Below are positions 34,949 to 45,036 of a DNA stretch of 64,000 bases, in pieces. A program made the position numbers and the translations under genes. This stretch comes from Rubritalea marina DSM 17716 (GTDB lineage Bacteria > Verrucomicrobiota > Verrucomicrobiia > Verrucomicrobiales > Akkermansiaceae): assembly GCF_000378105.1 (NCBI RefSeq), contig NZ_KB899250.1:124001-188000 (forward strand). Reading direction: 5' to 3'. Position 1 is the stretch's first letter. Every line of letters starts with the position of its first letter. Under the pieces are notes generated by a model. That model saw nothing but the letters and a program-made list of their open reading frames with translations, had not been told where the DNA came from and did not search any database.

Positions 34949-36691
34949 CTAGAACACCAAAGAACAAATCAATCCGATCAATAGCAACAACGAAACCACC
35001 TGCCAAAACCGCTCTGGATTGCGGGCCATCAAGGGCATGTGACGAGACTCGATGTACAGCGGGTTCGGCTTTTGTAGATCACTCACGAACTCACTCATAC
35101 TACTGTACCGCCCATCAGTATCCACCCGAAGGGCGCGCTTCAACGCACCATCAATCCACACTGGCACCATGGGCTTATGCTTGTGAGCTGGGATGTACTC
35201 CAAAGTCGCAAAATTCTTGAAGGACCTTGCTTTGAGCCAAGCCTCCCCATAGGGGGACTCCCCACCGGTGAGCAAATGGTAGGCGATCATCGCGATTGAA
35301 AATTGATCTGATCGCGGGCCGATGTCGGCAGCAATTTCGAGGCGGTACTCAGGTGCTGAAAAGTCGATGGTTCCAGGAGCATCTACTTCACCAGCACCGC
35401 GGCCCTGACCATGCAAGCTCTCAACCCTACAGGAGCCATAATCAATCACGACAGGTCTCCCGTCCTCAGTTAGCATGATATTGTCCAACTTCAGATCTTG
35501 ATGAATAGTTTCCTTACGGTGCAGGGCGCGAACACCCGAGACGATTTGCTCAATCACACGCACCACCTTCAAGGTATCGATATCCCCTTCATGCTGCTCC
35601 ACCCATTGCGCCAGGGTCACACCTGAAACCTCTTCCATCAGGTAATAGAGGAAGGTCGCTTTGTGCTCACGCTCCACCACCTTCACCAAGTTCTTATGAT
35701 CGACGCGACGGCCAATCCACTCTTCAGCCGCAAAACGATCGATGTACTCTGGGTCGTCACTAAAATTCGGTGATGGCGTCTTCATCGCGTAGTGCTTGCC
35801 ATCATGCACATCCTTCACTCTGTACAACTGACTACGTGCGCTCTCGAACAAGACCTGCTCCACCTCCAAGCCATCTACAGAGACCCCGGGGTACAGCAAT
35901 GGAGGAAATGGGCGTTCACTCAAAAAACGCCGAATTTCATCCTGACTAGCGCCCGGCAAGGCATCGATGCGCAGCATCATGGCACTCAAATTATCATTAC
36001 TACCAGAGACCAAGGCAGACTCCACCATGTGCTCGACCGCCGCCTCAAGCGTGGCCGCATTTTGAGCTATTTCTAATAACTTTTGATCAAGCAACCACCC
36101 GTGCACTCCATCCGAAGTAAGCAAGTAAAGATCACCTTCTTGAACCCCCAGCTCTTTGTAGTCGACCTTAGGGTTGAGATTCAAGCCCATCGCCCGACTC
36201 AAGTAACTGGTCTTCCGCGAGATTTGGGTGCTGTGATCTTTAGTGAGCAACTCGATCACCCCCTCACGAATGCGGTAGATCCGCGTGTCGCCAATATGGA
36301 AAATCGAGGCAGTATTCGACACAAAGATGATCGAGCTATGTGTCGAAAGGTAGCCTTTTTCATCAGCGAGCCCCTCACTGTGCCCCTGACTGTATAACCA
36401 GCGATTAAGCGCCGTGAGCACCTTCTGCCCGGAGGTTTTTACCGACCAAGAGTCAGGTGTGCTGTAATAATCTGAAAGGAAGCTATGCACACACATTTCC
36501 GCAGCTTGCTCCCCACCACTGGCAGCACTCACACCATCCGCAATCGCCGCAGCATAGCCTTTGGTGTAGATGAGGCTCTCGTCTGGCTCATAGAAGCCAG
36601 TACTATCCTCATTACGAGCTTTCACTCCGGGTCGGGAGCAACGTCCCACAGAGATCTGTAATTGATTCTCGGTAGGTTCATTTAAAATCAT
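34949..36691 (-). CDS. Bifunctional PP2C phosphatase / serine-threonine protein kinase
   Basis: The product has 580 residues. The PP2C domain (about 1-250) carries GVKARNEDSTGF, AIADGVSAASGGEQAA, FHIGDTRIYRI and SGSNDNLSAMML. The kinase domain (about 275-545) carries the catalytic loop IHQDLKLDNIML and DYGSCR in place of DFG. A C-terminal helix (VVSLLLLIGLICSLVF) anchors it to the membrane. The catalytic HRD is HQD, so activity should be tested. Similar kinase/phosphatase fusions occur beside nitrate transport genes in other bacteria. A role in nitrate transport or reductase control is inferred from position only. Confidence 0.88.
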   Translation of the reverse strand: MILNEPTENQLQISVGRCSRPGVKARNEDSTGFYEPDESLIYTKGYAAAIADGVSAASGGEQAAEMCVHSFLSDYYSTPDSWSVKTSGQKVLTALNRWLYSQGHSEGLADEKGYLSTHSSIIFVSNTASIFHIGDTRIYRIREGVIELLTKDHSTQISRKTSYLSRAMGLNLNPKVDYKELGVQEGDLYLLTSDGVHGWLLDQKLLEIAQNAATLEAAVEHMVESALVSGSNDNLSAMMLRIDALPGASQDEIRRFLSERPFPPLLYPGVSVDGLEVEQVLFESARSQLYRVKDVHDGKHYAMKTPSPNFSDDPEYIDRFAAEEWIGRRVDHKNLVKVVEREHKATFLYYLMEEVSGVTLAQWVEQHEGDIDTLKVVRVIEQIVSGVRALHRKETIHQDLKLDNIMLTEDGRPVVIDYGSCRVESLHGQGRGAGEVDAPGTIDFSAPEYRLEIAADIGPRSDQFSIAMIAYHLLTGGESPYGEAWLKARSFKNFATLEYIPAHKHKPMVPVWIDGALKRALRVDTDGRYSSMSEFVSDLQKPNPLYIESRHMPLMARNPERFWQVVSLLLLIGLICSLVF

Positions 36692-36714
36692 GGTGTGTTA
36701 AAGCGGTAAATAAA

Positions 36715-36750
36715 ATGAGAGTAATGAGGAATGGAACTCACTACTCTCAT
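36715..36750 (-). terminator. Hairpin between narK and the kinase gene
   Basis: A 14-bp stem with one mismatch (ATGAGAGTAATGAG, 36715-36728, with 36737-36750) is followed on the minus strand by TTTATTT. It may attenuate transcription within the nitrate cluster. Confidence 0.55.
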
Positions 36751-36808
36751 AAAATGACTCAACAACAATCGTGTGCAAAGTCGCTATGAAAATCGTCTGG
36801 CTTCTCGG

Positions 36809-38305
36809 TTAAGAAACTTCGATGAGTTCAACGGATCCATCTGGCATCACCTCAGCGGTATGTCCAGCAGGTTCTTCAAGGAAATAGGTCGCAATGAAGC
36901 CAATCGAGCTAGAGGCGGCGATAATCATGAAGAACGTGGAGGCATCCACAAAGGAGAAAATTGTCAAAAAGACCACAGCCCCTACATTCCCATAAGCACC
37001 TGCCATGCCAGCTATTTGACCAGTCATCCGGCGCTGAACTAACGGCACCATAGCAAAAACAGCACCTTCACCAGATTGTACAAAAAAGGAGCAACACATG
37101 GTGGCCAACACCGCCAGCGGAATAGCCCAAGTGCCATCGATCTGACTCAACGTGAAGTAACCAATCGCAAGCCCTACCATGAAAATCATCATGGACTTTC
37201 TGCGGCCAAACTTATCGGAAATCAACCCACCAGCCGGGCGCGCCACGAGGTTCATGAACGCAAAGCCGGAGGCCAGGAGACCAGCCTTGACTGGGCTCAA
37301 ATCAAAGGTCTCCATGAAAAAGAGAGGCAGCATCGAAACCACAGCGAGCTCAGATCCAAAAGTAACAAAGTAATTCAGATCCAGAATGGCCACTTGCTTG
37401 AACTTGTAGCGGAACATTTCCGGCACCCCACCTTCTTTGAGCATCGTCTTATTGACTCGGTAAATCTGACTCACCTGAAATGCGAACAATGCCGCTAGTG
37501 CAAAGTAAATCACATACACCACATTCTGAGTGAGAAGGCCCACACCAGAGGGTGAAAGCTTCCACGCAAGCACCGCGAGCGCGGCATACATCGGCACCGT
37601 CATGATCAAGAGGAAATAGAAATCCTTGCGGTTACTCACTTCCATACCACCACTTTTCTTAGGCTTGAAGTAGGTTGCTCCCTTCGGGGTGTCACGCGCC
37701 ACAATATAAAAGAAGATCCCATAGCAAAATGCCATGGCTGCGGTGCAATAAAGAGCATACCTCCAGCCGTTTTCACCACCAAAGGCTGCGACTAATGTGG
37801 GCAATGCCATAGCGGCTGCAGCTGAACCAAAGTTCCCCCAGCCACCGTAGATCCCCTCAGCAAGCCCAACCTGGCGCGCTGGAAACCACTCACCAACCAT
37901 GCGAATGCCAATGACAAATCCAGCTCCCACAAACCCCATCGCAAAGCGTGCGATAGCGAGCTGCTCATAGGATTGCGCTGAGGCAAACCAAGTACACAGA
38001 AGCCCAGAAATCATCAATAAGGTGGAATAGGTCTTACGCGGACCCAGCTTGTCCACCAACATCCCAACGATCACTCGTGATGGAATAGTCAGGGCAACAT
38101 TCACAATTAACAATGCCTTCCACTGCGCTTTGCTTAGATCGAAGGCTTCTGAAATAATCGCTCCCAGTGGCGCATGGTTGAACCACACCACAAAGGTGAT
38201 GAAAAAAGCAACCCAAGTCGTGTGCAAGGTACGAATACTTGGGTTCTTGAAATCTAGTACGTTTAATTTTGCGTTGTTCACAGGCAGAACATGAGCACCA
38301 GTCAT
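36809..38305 (-). CDS. Nitrate/nitrite MFS transporter (NarK/NasA type)
   Basis: From ATG 38305 the product has about 498 residues; ATG 38314 and GTG 38320 are alternatives. There are twelve helices. The nitrate signature is present in [20 protein letters not shown] and in [20 protein letters not shown]; the second matches the conserved Gly-rich element of nitrate porters. The first loop contains [18 protein letters not shown], the MFS A-motif. It imports nitrate or exports nitrite. An ABC nitrate importer is encoded in the same cluster, so uptake is duplicated. An inverted repeat at 38319-38349 overlaps its upstream edge. Confidence 0.9.
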   Translation of the reverse strand: MTGAHVLPVNNAKLNVLDFKNPSIRTLHTTWVAFFITFVVWFNHAPLGAIISEAFDLSKAQWKALLIVNVALTIPSRVIVGMLVDKLGPRKTYSTLLMISGLLCTWFASAQSYEQLAIARFAMGFVGAGFVIGIRMVGEWFPARQVGLAEGIYGGWGNFGSAAAAMALPTLVAAFGGENGWRYALYCTAAMAFCYGIFFYIVARDTPKGATYFKPKKSGGMEVSNRKDFYFLLIMTVPMYAALAVLAWKLSPSGVGLLTQNVVYVIYFALAALFAFQVSQIYRVNKTMLKEGGVPEMFRYKFKQVAILDLNYFVTFGSELAVVSMLPLFFMETFDLSPVKAGLLASGFAFMNLVARPAGGLISDKFGRRKSMMIFMVGLAIGYFTLSQIDGTWAIPLAVLATMCCSFFVQSGEGAVFAMVPLVQRRMTGQIAGMAGAYGNVGAVVFLTIFSFVDASTFFMIIAASSSIGFIATYFLEEPAGHTAEVMPDGSVELIEVS

Positions 38306-38318
38306 GCCAAGCATGAAC

Positions 38319-38349
38319 ACTCACACTCATGTTAGACATGAATGTGAGT
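38319..38349 (-). promoter_or_regulatory. Inverted repeat upstream of narK
   Basis: CTCACACTCATGT pairs with ACATGAATGTGAG with one mismatch (both on the plus strand). It sits between nrtD and narK and covers the region of the GTG start choice. It could affect translation or act as a weak terminator. No T tract follows. Confidence 0.4.
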
Positions 38350-38384
38350 AATGAAAATCAATGAATGAGATTAATGATTCAAAC

Positions 38385-39275
38385 TTAGGCTACTACGGCC
38401 TCACTCTGGTGCTGAATCTCCTCAATTTCCTCTTTATTGAGGAAGCCGAGAGTCTCACCAGCAGAGAAAACACGCGTGTCACCTTTGATATGGGAGCGCT
38501 GTTCTAGGAAGGCCAGGAGGTGCTCGCGGTAGGAGAAGAACTTAGGATCACTGAAGATCTCCTCGCGGTTGCGTGGACGCGGGAAATCGATTTCTAGAAT
38601 CTCGCCAAGTCCGGCACGCGGCCCATTTGACATCATGACACAGCGATCGGCCATAAACACCGCCTCATCCACATCGTGGGTCACGATCATGGCGGTTAGC
38701 TTTTCGCGCTCAAGGATATCGATAATCACATCCTGAAGCTCCATGCGAGTGAGTGAATCGAGACGACCAAATGGCTCATCAAGAAGAAGCACCTTAGGCT
38801 GAAGGGCGATCGCACGGGCGATACCCACGCGTTGCTGCATGCCACCCGAAAGCTCTTTAGGATACTTTTTCATGGCGTCTGCTAGACCCACCACAGATAG
38901 AGCGTGCTCGACAATTTGTTTTTGAGTCGCCTTGTCCACGTGCGGGTAAACATTCTTCACTCCTAGCATGACGTTTTGGTAGGCTGTCATCCACGGCATG
39001 AGGCAAGGAGCCTGGAAGACCACTGAGCGATCCGGGCCAGGCCCGTCAATTTCTCGATCTCCCACAATGATACCACCGCCAGAGATCTCATTGAGACCAG
39101 CCAGCATCGTGAGAACGGTAGACTTACCACAACCAGAGTGACCAATCAGGGAAATAAACTCACCCTCTTTGATGTTGAGGTTGAAATCCTCAACCACACG
39201 AAACGGATCGCCGTATGGATTGGGGTATTCTTTAATGAGATTGGATATTTCTACAAACTTTGAATTCGTACTCAT
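38385..39275 (-). CDS. nrtD: Nitrate ABC transporter ATP-binding protein (NrtD-like)
   Basis: The product has 296 residues. Walker A is GHSGCGKST, the ABC signature is [14 protein letters not shown], and Walker B is [11 protein letters not shown]. The family insert [15 protein letters not shown] is typical of nitrate/taurine-type ATPases. It forms a heterodimer with the next ATPase gene (39280). Only 4 bases separate the two. NrtC in cyanobacteria has an extra NrtA-like regulatory domain; neither ATPase here has one. Confidence 0.88.
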   Translation of the reverse strand: MSTNSKFVEISNLIKEYPNPYGDPFRVVEDFNLNIKEGEFISLIGHSGCGKSTVLTMLAGLNEISGGGIIVGDREIDGPGPDRSVVFQAPCLMPWMTAYQNVMLGVKNVYPHVDKATQKQIVEHALSVVGLADAMKKYPKELSGGMQQRVGIARAIALQPKVLLLDEPFGRLDSLTRMELQDVIIDILEREKLTAMIVTHDVDEAVFMADRCVMMSNGPRAGLGEILEIDFPRPRNREEIFSDPKFFSYREHLLAFLEQRSHIKGDTRVFSAGETLGFLNKEEIEEIQHQSEAVVA

Positions 39276-39279
39276 GGTC

Positions 39280-40185
39280 TTAAGCTACGTTGTTGTTGCC
39301 CTTACGGGATACTGGGTTTTGCTTGAATGTTGGCGACAATACTGGAGGTGCAAAGCTCTTAGGCTCCACCTTCGGCATCGGAATAATGTCTGCCGCGAGT
39401 TCCTTACTTTCCTTATTGAGCCCCATCATGAACTTGGTGATCTCAGACTTCAGGCGCATAAACTCGGGATGATCGTTGAGCGTGTGGCGATCTCGAGGGC
39501 GAGCCATATTCACTTCAAATTCCTCTGCAAGTGTCGCGCCCGGCCCCATGGTGAGTGGCACAATGCGGTCGGCCATTAGCACCGCCTCATCCACATCATT
39601 GGTGATCATCACCACGGTGCGCTTATCTTTTTCCCAGATATTGAGAATTTGATCCTGTAACTCGGAGCGAGTGAGTGCGTCGAGTGCGGAGAGCGGCTCG
39701 TCAAGTAGCAACACTTCAGGGTCGAGTGAGAGCGTTCTTGCTAGCGAGGCGCGCTGGCGCATCCCGCCTGAAAGCTCATGCGGTTTCTTATCAAAAGCGT
39801 GATCGAGCTTCACCATCTTCACATAATGATGCGCTTTTTCGTCCAACTCAGATTTGCTAATCTTTGGTTCAACTGCACCGATCGCAAGCTTGACGTTATC
39901 AAGAACACTCAACCACGGAAGCAAGGAATAGTTTTGGAACATCATACCTAGGTCTGGACCAGGCTCTTTGATGGACTCTCCCTTGTAGAGAACTTCACCA
40001 GAGCTTGGCTGTTGAAGTCCTGATAGGAGATTCATGAGAGTACTCTTACCTGCTCCTGAGAACCCGATCACTGCCACAAACTCATTCTCCTTCACTGAGA
40101 GCTGGAGGTCCTTGAGGACGTCGGTGCGGTTGGACGGTGGGCCGAAGCTCACCGAAGCATTGTTGATTTGTAAGATGTCGTTCAT
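39280..40185 (-). CDS. Nitrate ABC transporter ATP-binding protein (second ATPase)
   Basis: From ATG 40185 ([19 protein letters not shown]) the product has 301 residues. The reading frame extends further, but that would run into the permease gene. Walker [10 protein letters not shown], signature [16 protein letters not shown] and Walker [12 protein letters not shown] are intact. The last 50 residues are longer than usual and Lys/Pro rich ([19 protein letters not shown]). It pairs with nrtD at the membrane with the permease upstream. Confidence 0.85.
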   Translation of the reverse strand: MNDILQINNASVSFGPPSNRTDVLKDLQLSVKENEFVAVIGFSGAGKSTLMNLLSGLQQPSSGEVLYKGESIKEPGPDLGMMFQNYSLLPWLSVLDNVKLAIGAVEPKISKSELDEKAHHYVKMVKLDHAFDKKPHELSGGMRQRASLARTLSLDPEVLLLDEPLSALDALTRSELQDQILNIWEKDKRTVVMITNDVDEAVLMADRIVPLTMGPGATLAEEFEVNMARPRDRHTLNDHPEFMRLKSEITKFMMGLNKESKELAADIIPMPKVEPKSFAPPVLSPTFKQNPVSRKGNNNVA

Positions 40186-40205
40186 AGTCTGTTGGGAGTG
40201 AAAGT

Positions 40206-41825
40206 TTACACACTGACTGAACCTTCGAATGTCACCATACGCTGGAAGACAATCATGATTCGGTCGAGGATGAGGCCGATGATCCCTACGAGGAACACCA
40301 CCACCATCATCTTGGCGAGTGAGTCGGAGGCTCCATTGTTGAACTGATCCCACACAAACTTACCAATACCTTCAGAGGATGAGAGTAGTTCAGCGGCAAT
40401 GAGCACCATCCAGCCCACTCCAAGTGAGATTCGAAGACCTGCAAAGATCAGTGGAAGCGCTGACGGAATCACAATCTTGAAAAGACGAGCGAAGAAGCCA
40501 AGCTTGAGTACGCGAGCCACATTCATGTGATCTTTGTCGATGGATGCCACACCGAGCGCGGTGTTGGCGAGCGTTGCCCAGAGTGAACAAAGAGCCACAG
40601 TCACAGCAGATGCAATAAATGCTGGGTTGATCTTGTACTCACCAATGAGTGGAAGATCCCAGAGGAACAGCATCAGCGGGTTGTTGTCTGGGTCCGGGAT
40701 GAGGCCCGAAACGATGATCAAGGCGATCGGAAGCCACACGATCGGAGACACTGGCTTAAAGATTGCAATGAATGGTGTCATGGCCGCCATGAAGGTTGAA
40801 TTCAAACCACAGAGGATACCGATTGGCACTGCAATCGCCGTTCCAATGATGAAGCCTGTGAACACACAGAAGATGGAACGCTTTACCTGGTACCAGATAG
40901 TCGCCGGCTGAGCGTATGAGGAACTCTCCATCTTACTGAGACGCTCTTTCGCCTTGGCGATAGAACGCGCCTTGTCGTAGGCAGCCTTTCCTGTGAGGCT
41001 GAGAAACTCCTCATTGTATGTGCTGATCATGCCTGTAGCAGTTTCAACCTGCACGGCGCGGTTGCGATCGCTGAGGAGCTCAATCTGCTTGCTAAGATAC
41101 TGCGCTTCTTCAGCAGCGAACGTTTGCTCGAGGAGTGCTTTAGCAACCTCAGGCGACTTGATCTCACGAATCTTATCAATCTTCTTCTTTAGTATGCTGA
41201 GCTCTTCTTTCTCCTGAGCAGTCTTCACGACAGACTCTTCCACCTTTTCGTAATAAGCGTTGTACTCAGCCACGTTGCCAGCCTTGAGAGAATCAGCATC
41301 TGTCACGAGGACTGCTTTGCGAGCTTTCGATGCTGCTTTGTACTGACTCTTGAGTTCCTTATATTCCTTATCGAGTGGAGCAATAAGTTCTTTTGTTTGC
41401 GCATCCACTGCCTCTTTGGCAGCAGTCACAGCAGCATTGGTTTCAGCTACTTGAACCTTCACCTCAGCGAGACGATCCTCTGCGTCGGCAAGCATCTGGT
41501 CACGCTCTTCACCAACCAACTCATAAGAGGTTTTCTTCAAACCCTCACGCTCTGCTTGGGTGTCAATCGCGTTGTACCCCTGCCAGGTTTCAACCGGATT
41601 CGGCAGAGTGCCTGACTTGGTCTGGATGCTTCCAGAGGTAATGTGCCAGAGGAATAGGAATGCACAAACACCCGCGATTGGCACCAGGATCCATTGCCCG
41701 ATTTTCTGAAGTTGCACCTTCGGTTCCTCGCCATAGCAGAGTCTCACGATGGGTGCTAAAAATGTCAGACCACTGAGGTCGATGACTTTTAATAATGAAT
41801 ACTTAAGTTGTTTTAGTAGTTTCAT
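40206..41825 (-). CDS. nrtB: Nitrate ABC transporter permease (NrtB-like) with long coiled-coil insertion
   Basis: The product has 539 residues, almost twice the usual NrtB length. Helix 1 is at about residues 44-62. The family segment LPNPVETWQ follows at 74-82. Residues about 85-305 form a charged Ala/Glu/Lys-rich stretch with heptad-like spacing and no helices, probably a periplasmic coiled coil. The permease domain resumes at about 310 ([15 protein letters not shown]) and contains the ABC permease loop [19 protein letters not shown], ending in [15 protein letters not shown]. The call is firm for the permease part; the insertion is unusual. Confidence 0.85.
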   Translation of the reverse strand: MKLLKQLKYSLLKVIDLSGLTFLAPIVRLCYGEEPKVQLQKIGQWILVPIAGVCAFLFLWHITSGSIQTKSGTLPNPVETWQGYNAIDTQAEREGLKKTSYELVGEERDQMLADAEDRLAEVKVQVAETNAAVTAAKEAVDAQTKELIAPLDKEYKELKSQYKAASKARKAVLVTDADSLKAGNVAEYNAYYEKVEESVVKTAQEKEELSILKKKIDKIREIKSPEVAKALLEQTFAAEEAQYLSKQIELLSDRNRAVQVETATGMISTYNEEFLSLTGKAAYDKARSIAKAKERLSKMESSSYAQPATIWYQVKRSIFCVFTGFIIGTAIAVPIGILCGLNSTFMAAMTPFIAIFKPVSPIVWLPIALIIVSGLIPDPDNNPLMLFLWDLPLIGEYKINPAFIASAVTVALCSLWATLANTALGVASIDKDHMNVARVLKLGFFARLFKIVIPSALPLIFAGLRISLGVGWMVLIAAELLSSSEGIGKFVWDQFNNGASDSLAKMMVVVFLVGIIGLILDRIMIVFQRMVTFEGSVSV

Positions 41826-41954
41826 GACGTATGTCGTTGCACGGTTGGCATACCTTCAGCAGGCGGTAGACCAGCAAGCATTAATTTGATTCATCTTTTA
41901 CAAGAATGTGAAACAAGCTAACACATCAACCAACTCACCATGAGATAGATACAC

Positions 41955-41992
41955 CAAAAAAAAATGGGACCCCACAATGTGGAGCCCCATCT
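41955..41992 (-). terminator. Terminator between nrtA and nrtB
   Basis: On the minus strand a stem of ATGGGgctCCAC and GTGGggtCCCAT (loop ATT) is followed by nine T. It sits between the binding-protein gene and the permease gene, so it probably lowers expression of the downstream genes. Confidence 0.8.
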
Positions 41993-42031
41993 ATGAACAA
42001 CATCAATTACCGATGTATTTAACAGAATGAA

Positions 42032-43402
42032 TTAAGCTTCAGGATCTTTGTTACCGATGGTGTGGCTGTTGAGGTACTTAATTGGCTCTTTACCATTGTA
42101 CTCAACACCGTCGATGAAGTCTTTAGTTGGAGCTTTGAAGCCGTCAGCATCCCATGGGATTTCAGCTTTTTCGACGTGACCATCTTCGAGGAGAAGCTTA
42201 GCAGCTGCGAGGTAAACCTCTGGCTTGTAAACGCTCTTGGCAGTCTCGTAGTACCAGTCCTTAGACTTAGGCTCAGAGATCTGACCCCAGCGGCGCATCT
42301 GAGTGAGGAACCAAATACCGTCAGAGTACCATGGGTAGGTTGCGTGATCTTTGAAGAACACGTTGAACTCAGGCATCTCACGCTTGTCAGTCTTCTGGAA
42401 GTAGAAGTAACCAGTCATGGAGTTCTTGATCACGTCATAGTCAGCACCCACATAGTCTGAGCGTGAAAGGATACGTGCGGCTTCTTCACGGTTCACAAGC
42501 TTACCGGACTCATCAGCTGCGTCGAGCCACTTACCAGCACGGATGAGTGCTTTTGTGACCGCGAGGTATGTCTGTGGGTTTTCGTCAGCCCATGATTTGG
42601 AAACACCGAATACTTTCTCTGGGTTATTCTTCCAGATGTCGTAGTTCGTTGTCACTGGGACACCGATTCCTTTGGATACTGCCTGCTGGTTCCATGGCTC
42701 ACCAACACAGTAGCCTTGGATGTTACCAGACTCGAGAGTCGCTGGCATCATTGGCGGAGGAGTCACAGAAAGCTCTACTTGAGCGTCAGTACGACCACCT
42801 ACGTCAGACTTGGTGTACATGCCTGGGTTGATACCAGCAGCAGCGAGCCAATAACGAAGCTCGTAGTTGTGAGTGGATGTTGGGAAAACCATACCCATCT
42901 GAAGCTTCTCACCATCTTCAAGCTTCTCTTCTACGATTGGCTTGAGTGAATCCGCAGTGATTGGGTGTGGAGGCGTGTCAGAATCGAGCTTCTCGTCGTT
43001 CGCCTGCATTTGCTCCCATATGTTGTTGGAAACAGTGATACCGTTGCCGTTAAGATCCATGGTGAAGGCGGTGATGATGTGCGCCTTGGTACCAAAGCCG
43101 ATCGTAGCAGCGAGTGGCTGACCGGAGAGCATGTGCGCACCGTCAAGATCGCCAGAGATCACGTTATCCAGAAGAGTCTTCCAGTTTGGTTGTGCTACAA
43201 CGTCTACCTGAAGACCTTCATCTTCGAAGAATCCCTTTTCCTTGGCAATCACGATCGGCGCACAGTCAGTGAGCTTGATGAAACCAAATTTAAGTTCGGA
43301 CTTCTCAACGTCGAGTTGCTCGGCGGCAACGAACGATGTCATCGCCATACCAGCAGCAAGAGATAGAGAACCTACATGTTGTTTGAGTGTGTGTGCTTTC
43401 AT
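42032..43402 (-). CDS. nrtA: Nitrate ABC transporter substrate-binding protein (NrtA/NasF-like)
   Basis: The product has 456 residues. A signal peptide covers about 1-27 ([18 protein letters not shown]). [21 protein letters not shown] and [19 protein letters not shown] match the nitrate-binding ligand region. [19 protein letters not shown] matches the second lobe. Codon use is highly biased, fitting an abundant periplasmic protein. It is first in the minus-strand block, with a sigma-54-like site and palindrome upstream. ATG 43402 is the only start that gives a signal peptide. Confidence 0.92.
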   Translation of the reverse strand: MKAHTLKQHVGSLSLAAGMAMTSFVAAEQLDVEKSELKFGFIKLTDCAPIVIAKEKGFFEDEGLQVDVVAQPNWKTLLDNVISGDLDGAHMLSGQPLAATIGFGTKAHIITAFTMDLNGNGITVSNNIWEQMQANDEKLDSDTPPHPITADSLKPIVEEKLEDGEKLQMGMVFPTSTHNYELRYWLAAAGINPGMYTKSDVGGRTDAQVELSVTPPPMMPATLESGNIQGYCVGEPWNQQAVSKGIGVPVTTNYDIWKNNPEKVFGVSKSWADENPQTYLAVTKALIRAGKWLDAADESGKLVNREEAARILSRSDYVGADYDVIKNSMTGYFYFQKTDKREMPEFNVFFKDHATYPWYSDGIWFLTQMRRWGQISEPKSKDWYYETAKSVYKPEVYLAAAKLLLEDGHVEKAEIPWDADGFKAPTKDFIDGVEYNGKEPIKYLNSHTIGNKDPEA

Positions 43403-43424
43403 AATCTAAGAACATCACTCACTC

Positions 43425-43449
43425 AGCACTGGTCGTGCCAACATTGGCA
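43425..43449 (-). promoter_or_regulatory. Sigma-54-like promoter overlapping a 14-bp palindrome, nitrate operon
   Basis: On the minus strand TTGGCACGACCAGTGCT (43441 to 43425) matches TTGGCACR-N4-TTGCW with a single change in the -12 half. TGCCAACATTGGCA (43436-43449) is a perfect palindrome that overlaps the -24 half. Predicted transcription start is near 43414, about 12 bases before the ATG, which is a very short leader. A regulator binding the palindrome would block the promoter. Confidence 0.5.
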
Positions 43450-43658
43450 TCCTGGCACTCCCCTAAATTTTCAAAAACCATGAATCTCACTCATGCCGCT
43501 ATATTTCAGGTTTTTAATGAACCCGATTAATACCCACGAAAAGGCAGCCTACAGCAGATTACCGCTAGCGAAAATCACACCAGCCGGAAAACCGAGCGCC
43601 TCACACGGCACTCAGGAGACCCCGCTCACGACTCAAGCCGCTTGACCTAGCAAGCACC

Positions 43659-44492
43659 CTAGATCAGGCCACTTTCGAAGCATTGATTCATATCCATGGC
43701 AGGACGGTTTGCCTTCCCCATCTTCTTCGCAGGGATACCAGCCACCGTCACGTGAGGAGCCACGTCAGAGAGAACTACAGAACCAGCCCCCACCTTGGCA
43801 CAGTGCCCAATCTCAACGCGTCCCAGAATCTTTGCGCCAGCTCCAATCAGAACACCACTACGCACCACCGGGTGACGATCGCCAGAGACTTTACCCGTTC
43901 CCCCCAGCGTCACCTCATGCAGAAGAGACACATTGTCCTCCACGATCGCAGTCTCGCCAATGACGATACTAGTGGCATGATCTAAGAGAATCCCGTGACC
44001 AATTCTAGCGGCGGGATGGATATCCACACTGAATACTTCACTGCAAATACTCTGGAAGTAAAGCGCGAGTGGCCTGCGACCAGCATTCCACAGATGATGT
44101 GCCACTCGATATGTTGTCATCGCCAAAAACCCCTTAAAGAATAGCAAGGGCTCAAGCGGGGAATGACAGGCGGCATCGCGTTCCTTAATCGCCATCATAT
44201 CAGCCGAAGCACTCACCGTGAGGCAATCACTCTCGGTAAAAATAGACACCAACAATGGCATCAATTCCTCACGACTCATATCCTCACGTGCCAGCTTGCG
44301 CGCCAAACGCGCAGCCAGGGCCTCCCCCAGACTCTCACGGTCGAGTAACACATCGTGCACGAGCGCACTGAGCTGAGGTTCCTTCTCCGCAAGATCAGAG
44401 CCAGCACAGCGGAGCTGTTGCCAAACCTCCTCTGTCGATACATTAGTAGATTGGCAAAGTTTTAAAGGAATAAGACTCGTTTTTTCTGACAT
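43659..44492 (-). CDS. cysE: Serine O-acetyltransferase CysE
   Basis: The product has 277 residues. An N-terminal helical domain is followed by left-handed beta-helix hexapeptide repeats: GILLDHATSIVIGETAIVED, LHEVTLGGTGK and VRSGVLIGAGAKILGRVEIG. The catalytic His/Asp region DIHPAARIGHG is intact. It makes O-acetylserine for cysteine synthesis. Its start lies 20 bases from the divergent Rrf2 regulator, which probably controls it. Confidence 0.92.
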   Translation of the reverse strand: MSEKTSLIPLKLCQSTNVSTEEVWQQLRCAGSDLAEKEPQLSALVHDVLLDRESLGEALAARLARKLAREDMSREELMPLLVSIFTESDCLTVSASADMMAIKERDAACHSPLEPLLFFKGFLAMTTYRVAHHLWNAGRRPLALYFQSICSEVFSVDIHPAARIGHGILLDHATSIVIGETAIVEDNVSLLHEVTLGGTGKVSGDRHPVVRSGVLIGAGAKILGRVEIGHCAKVGAGSVVLSDVAPHVTVAGIPAKKMGKANRPAMDMNQCFESGLI

Positions 44493-44512
44493 AGTATGGT
44501 GTTAGTAAGCGC

Positions 44513-44926
44513 GTGAGAGTATCCCAAAAATTAGAATACGCCTGTCGCGCAATGGCTCAGTTGGCTAAGCAAGCTGATGCCAAAACCATTACACGACTCG
44601 ACGAGATTGCGCAACGGGAAGATATTTCTTCGAACTTTTTAGTTCAAATTCTCAATGACCTCCGTCGCTCAGGACTCGTTTCTAGTAAGCGAGGGAAGCT
44701 AGGTGGCTACCTACTAGCCCAGAAGGCTGACGAGATCTCACTCTTTGATATTGTCCAATCAGTGGAGCCCAATTTACTAGACGACACCACGGTCAGTGAG
44801 GGAAGCTCTGGATCAGGCGTCAATAAGGCATGGAAAAAAGCTGGGGCAGTCTTTAGCGCGCACCTCAAACAAACCACCTTGAGCACCCTGATTGAAGACG
44901 AAGACACACCAATGTTCTACATCTGA
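44513..44926 (+). CDS. Rrf2-family transcriptional regulator, CymR-like
   Basis: The product has 137 residues from GTG 44513. The winged helix-turn-helix contains LEYACRAMAQLAK and EIAQREDISSNFLVQILNDL, then SKRGKLGGYLLA as the wing. The three cysteines that bind an Fe-S cluster in IscR and NsrR are missing; Cys11 is the only cysteine. It therefore resembles CymR, the cysteine-metabolism repressor. The divergent cysE gene supports that role. Start codon choice is uncertain. Confidence 0.82.
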   Translation: MRVSQKLEYACRAMAQLAKQADAKTITRLDEIAQREDISSNFLVQILNDLRRSGLVSSKRGKLGGYLLAQKADEISLFDIVQSVEPNLLDDTTVSEGSSGSGVNKAWKKAGAVFSAHLKQTTLSTLIEDEDTPMFYI

Positions 44927-44955
44927 CCTAGCAGGTACGCAACGCTCAGAAAAAA

Positions 44956-44991
44956 GGTCACCCAAGATCTAACAATGAACCTTGGGTGACC
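44956..44991. terminator. Bidirectional hairpin terminator
   Basis: GGTCACCCAAG (44956-44966) pairs perfectly with CTTGGGTGACC (44981-44991). On the minus strand a run of T follows (44950-44955), closing the ThuA gene. It may also stop read-through from the Rrf2 gene. Confidence 0.8.
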
Positions 44992-45036
44992 AAACTTGCT
45001 GAGTCTCGCACGCGTTGCGAGTCAAGATTAAGCATT

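Noticed and set aside
43791-43812. TTGGCACAGTGCCCA as another sigma-54 module
   Set aside because: It lies inside the cysE coding region, lacks the -12 half and has no upstream inverted repeat.
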